Assembly: GCA_948470475.1 (NCBI GenBank) | Contig: OX419341.1 | Location: 29,121,900-29,185,899 of the forward strand | DNA from: Galaxea fascicularis | Lineage: Eukaryota; Cnidaria; Anthozoa; Scleractinia; Euphylliidae | Direction: 5' to 3' | Length of the DNA: 64,000 bases | In this document: one piece after another, positions 62,809 through 64,000 of the stretch | How the letters are laid out: every line of letters starts with the position of its first letter | Position numbering within the stretch: position 1 is the first letter of the stretch | The notes under the pieces: generated by a model | What the model saw: only the letters and a program-made list of their open reading frames with translations | Database searches by the model: none | Told to the model about the DNA's origin: nothing | Program-made: the position numbers and the translations under genes

Positions 62809-63510
62809 AAGGATGTCTAAGGATGTTTAAGTATAGCTAGGGATGTTAATTAGGCAGGTATCTTTTACAGGTCACATTCCACAGGTCGGAGGTACAGGTC
62901 ACTGTTTTGCCGATTGGTAACTAAGCCAAACAGTTTCGTCACAATCTAAAAATAAATTTTGGATAGTGATTAGGGCTGGGACACTTTTGGGCTTGTTTAT
63001 TTATCTGTAGCACGGTGACCCGTACTTTACCCTGTGGAATGTGACCTGCAAGAGAAGCCTGCCGAAAGATGTCCAAGAATGTTTAAGTGTAGCTAAGGAT
63101 GTCTAAGGATGTTTGACTACGGTTAAGGATGTCTAAGGATGTTTACGAATATCTAAGGATGCTTAAGTATAGCTAGAAACCACAAAACCGCAAAAAAAAT
63201 TCGGCTAAAACCGAAAACCACAAATGGGACAAAACAGGAAATACCAAAAACCACATCGGGTACCAAAGCCGAAATTCCGAAAGACCACTAGAATTTTTAA
63301 GAAAACCGAAAACCAGATGCTAAAAACTGAAAAATCGGCAAACCGCAATGAACACCAAAACCGAAAAACCTAAGTCTTATTTATTTATTTTTTTTGGCAC
63401 AAAAACCGGAAAACCGATCTAATAAATAGCCACACCCCAAAACCGAAAATCCCAATGCCCGCCTCGTCCAAGGATGTTTAAGTATAGTCAAGGATGTCCA
63501 AGGATGTTAA
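62809..63510 (+). repeat. Further minisatellite blocks with inserted repeats
   Basis: Blocks of the GGATGTCTAAGGATGTTTAAG array at 62809-62845, 63062-63176 and 63466-63510 are separated by inserts. One insert at 62850-63060 has inverted ends around ACAGGTCACATTCCACAGGT and GTGGAATGTGACCTG. A second, at 63175-63465, is made of AAAACCGAAAACC words and is related to 42756-42940. Confidence 0.7.
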
Positions 63511-63660
63511 CATGTGCACTTAGGGCATTCACCGAAGAAATACCAATAATTTGCTCGAGGGTCTCCCGACCGAGCGGAATGTGAGAGCCTGGGCCTTACT
63601 TCAGCGCGCGAAGATTTATGGTTAGGCCTGTGATTTGGAGGGTGTCTAAAGGAACGGAGT

Positions 63661-63782
63661 ATGGCTTCCAAAATGGATAATTTCCAAATATCGTTACTCA
63701 AGCAGTTTGTGGACTTATGTAAGCAAAAGCCAGAACTGCTGCATACTCCACAGCTGACGTTTTTCAAAGACTGGCTTGAGAG
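63661..63782 (+). CDS. ST13: First coding exon of probable ST13 (Hsc70-interacting protein HIP); rest outside window
   Basis: An ATG at 63661 (a second at 63673) opens 40 codons that end at a GTAAGG donor. The peptide SLLKQFVDLCKQKPELLHTP, then LTFFKDWLE, matches the N-terminal dimerisation region of ST13/HIP, where human HIP has a comparable FVKMCKQ, LHT and REWVE pattern. HIP is a cytosolic TPR co-chaperone that stabilises ADP-bound Hsc70; those TPR exons would lie beyond 64000. The start sits 150 bp after the end of the minisatellite blocks, so the promoter probably abuts or overlaps repeat DNA. The window continues in intron to its end. Confidence 0.8.
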
Positions 63783-64000
63783 GTAAGGTTTAATCACCCA
63801 ATGTAGTGCAAAGTGCTACTTAATACACGTGCAAACATGAGGCAACAATGTAATTTTGAAACAGAGTTAAAATTTGTCCATCCCTATTTTAAAGGCTGTG
63901 ATATTTTCCCCAGGAGCGGTTAGTTTTTATTTAATTTTCAATTTTTATTTCGAAAAGAGGTGATAAGCGGAAACCTGGCGGGCACTCGTGATTATATATA

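Overview
This window is eukaryotic nuclear DNA. It is AT-rich and has intron-split genes with GT-AG junctions, long introns, single-exon GPCR genes and many short transposon remnants. The gene content (lipoyl synthase, KIF4-type kinesin, SH3D19-type multi-SH3 protein, a probable ST13 start, melatonin-receptor-like GPCRs, and a collagen/Ig/fibrinogen membrane protein) is that of an animal. The repeat style and the fibrinogen-related receptor with GPCR neighbours suggest an anthozoan cnidarian, most likely a stony coral. That placement is inference; nothing here fixes the species.

Layout. 1-5286 (+): 3' eight exons of lipoyl synthase (LIAS), with a TTAA-flanked MITE and a tRNA-derived SINE in its introns. 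6455-11355 (+): complete five-exon gene for a type II membrane protein with collagen-like stalk, three Ig-like domains and a fibrinogen C-terminal domain. 12105-14700 (-): a convergent decayed paralogue with two in-frame stops and a frameshift; its intron carries two adjacent long palindromes. 16071-21191: an apparently intact PIF/Harbinger DNA transposon with about 237-bp terminal inverted repeats, a HARBI1-like DDE nuclease and a Myb/trihelix partner protein. 23315-24400 (-) and 27987-29018 (+): two single-exon class A GPCRs. 30883-49374 (-): a complete KIF4 (kinesin-4) gene in 32 exons, 1314 codons plus stop by my reconstruction, with the frame closing at every junction. 49586-50188 (+): a small unrecognised two-exon gene that may share a bidirectional promoter with KIF4. 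51117-58391 (+): SH3D19-like gene with proline-rich N-terminus and five C-terminal SH3 domains, about 1206 aa. 58392-63660: gene-free, repeat-dense DNA with tRNA-derived SINEs, inverted minisatellite arrays and MITEs. 63661-end (+): first coding exon of a probable ST13/HIP gene running off the window.

The genes are not an operon and most have unrelated housekeeping roles. The most interesting local unit is 6.4-16 kb, where a fibrinogen-related receptor gene faces its own broken copy beside a probably recently inserted Harbinger element. All exon borders were read by eye from splice consensus and reading-frame continuity. No alignments or database searches were run.
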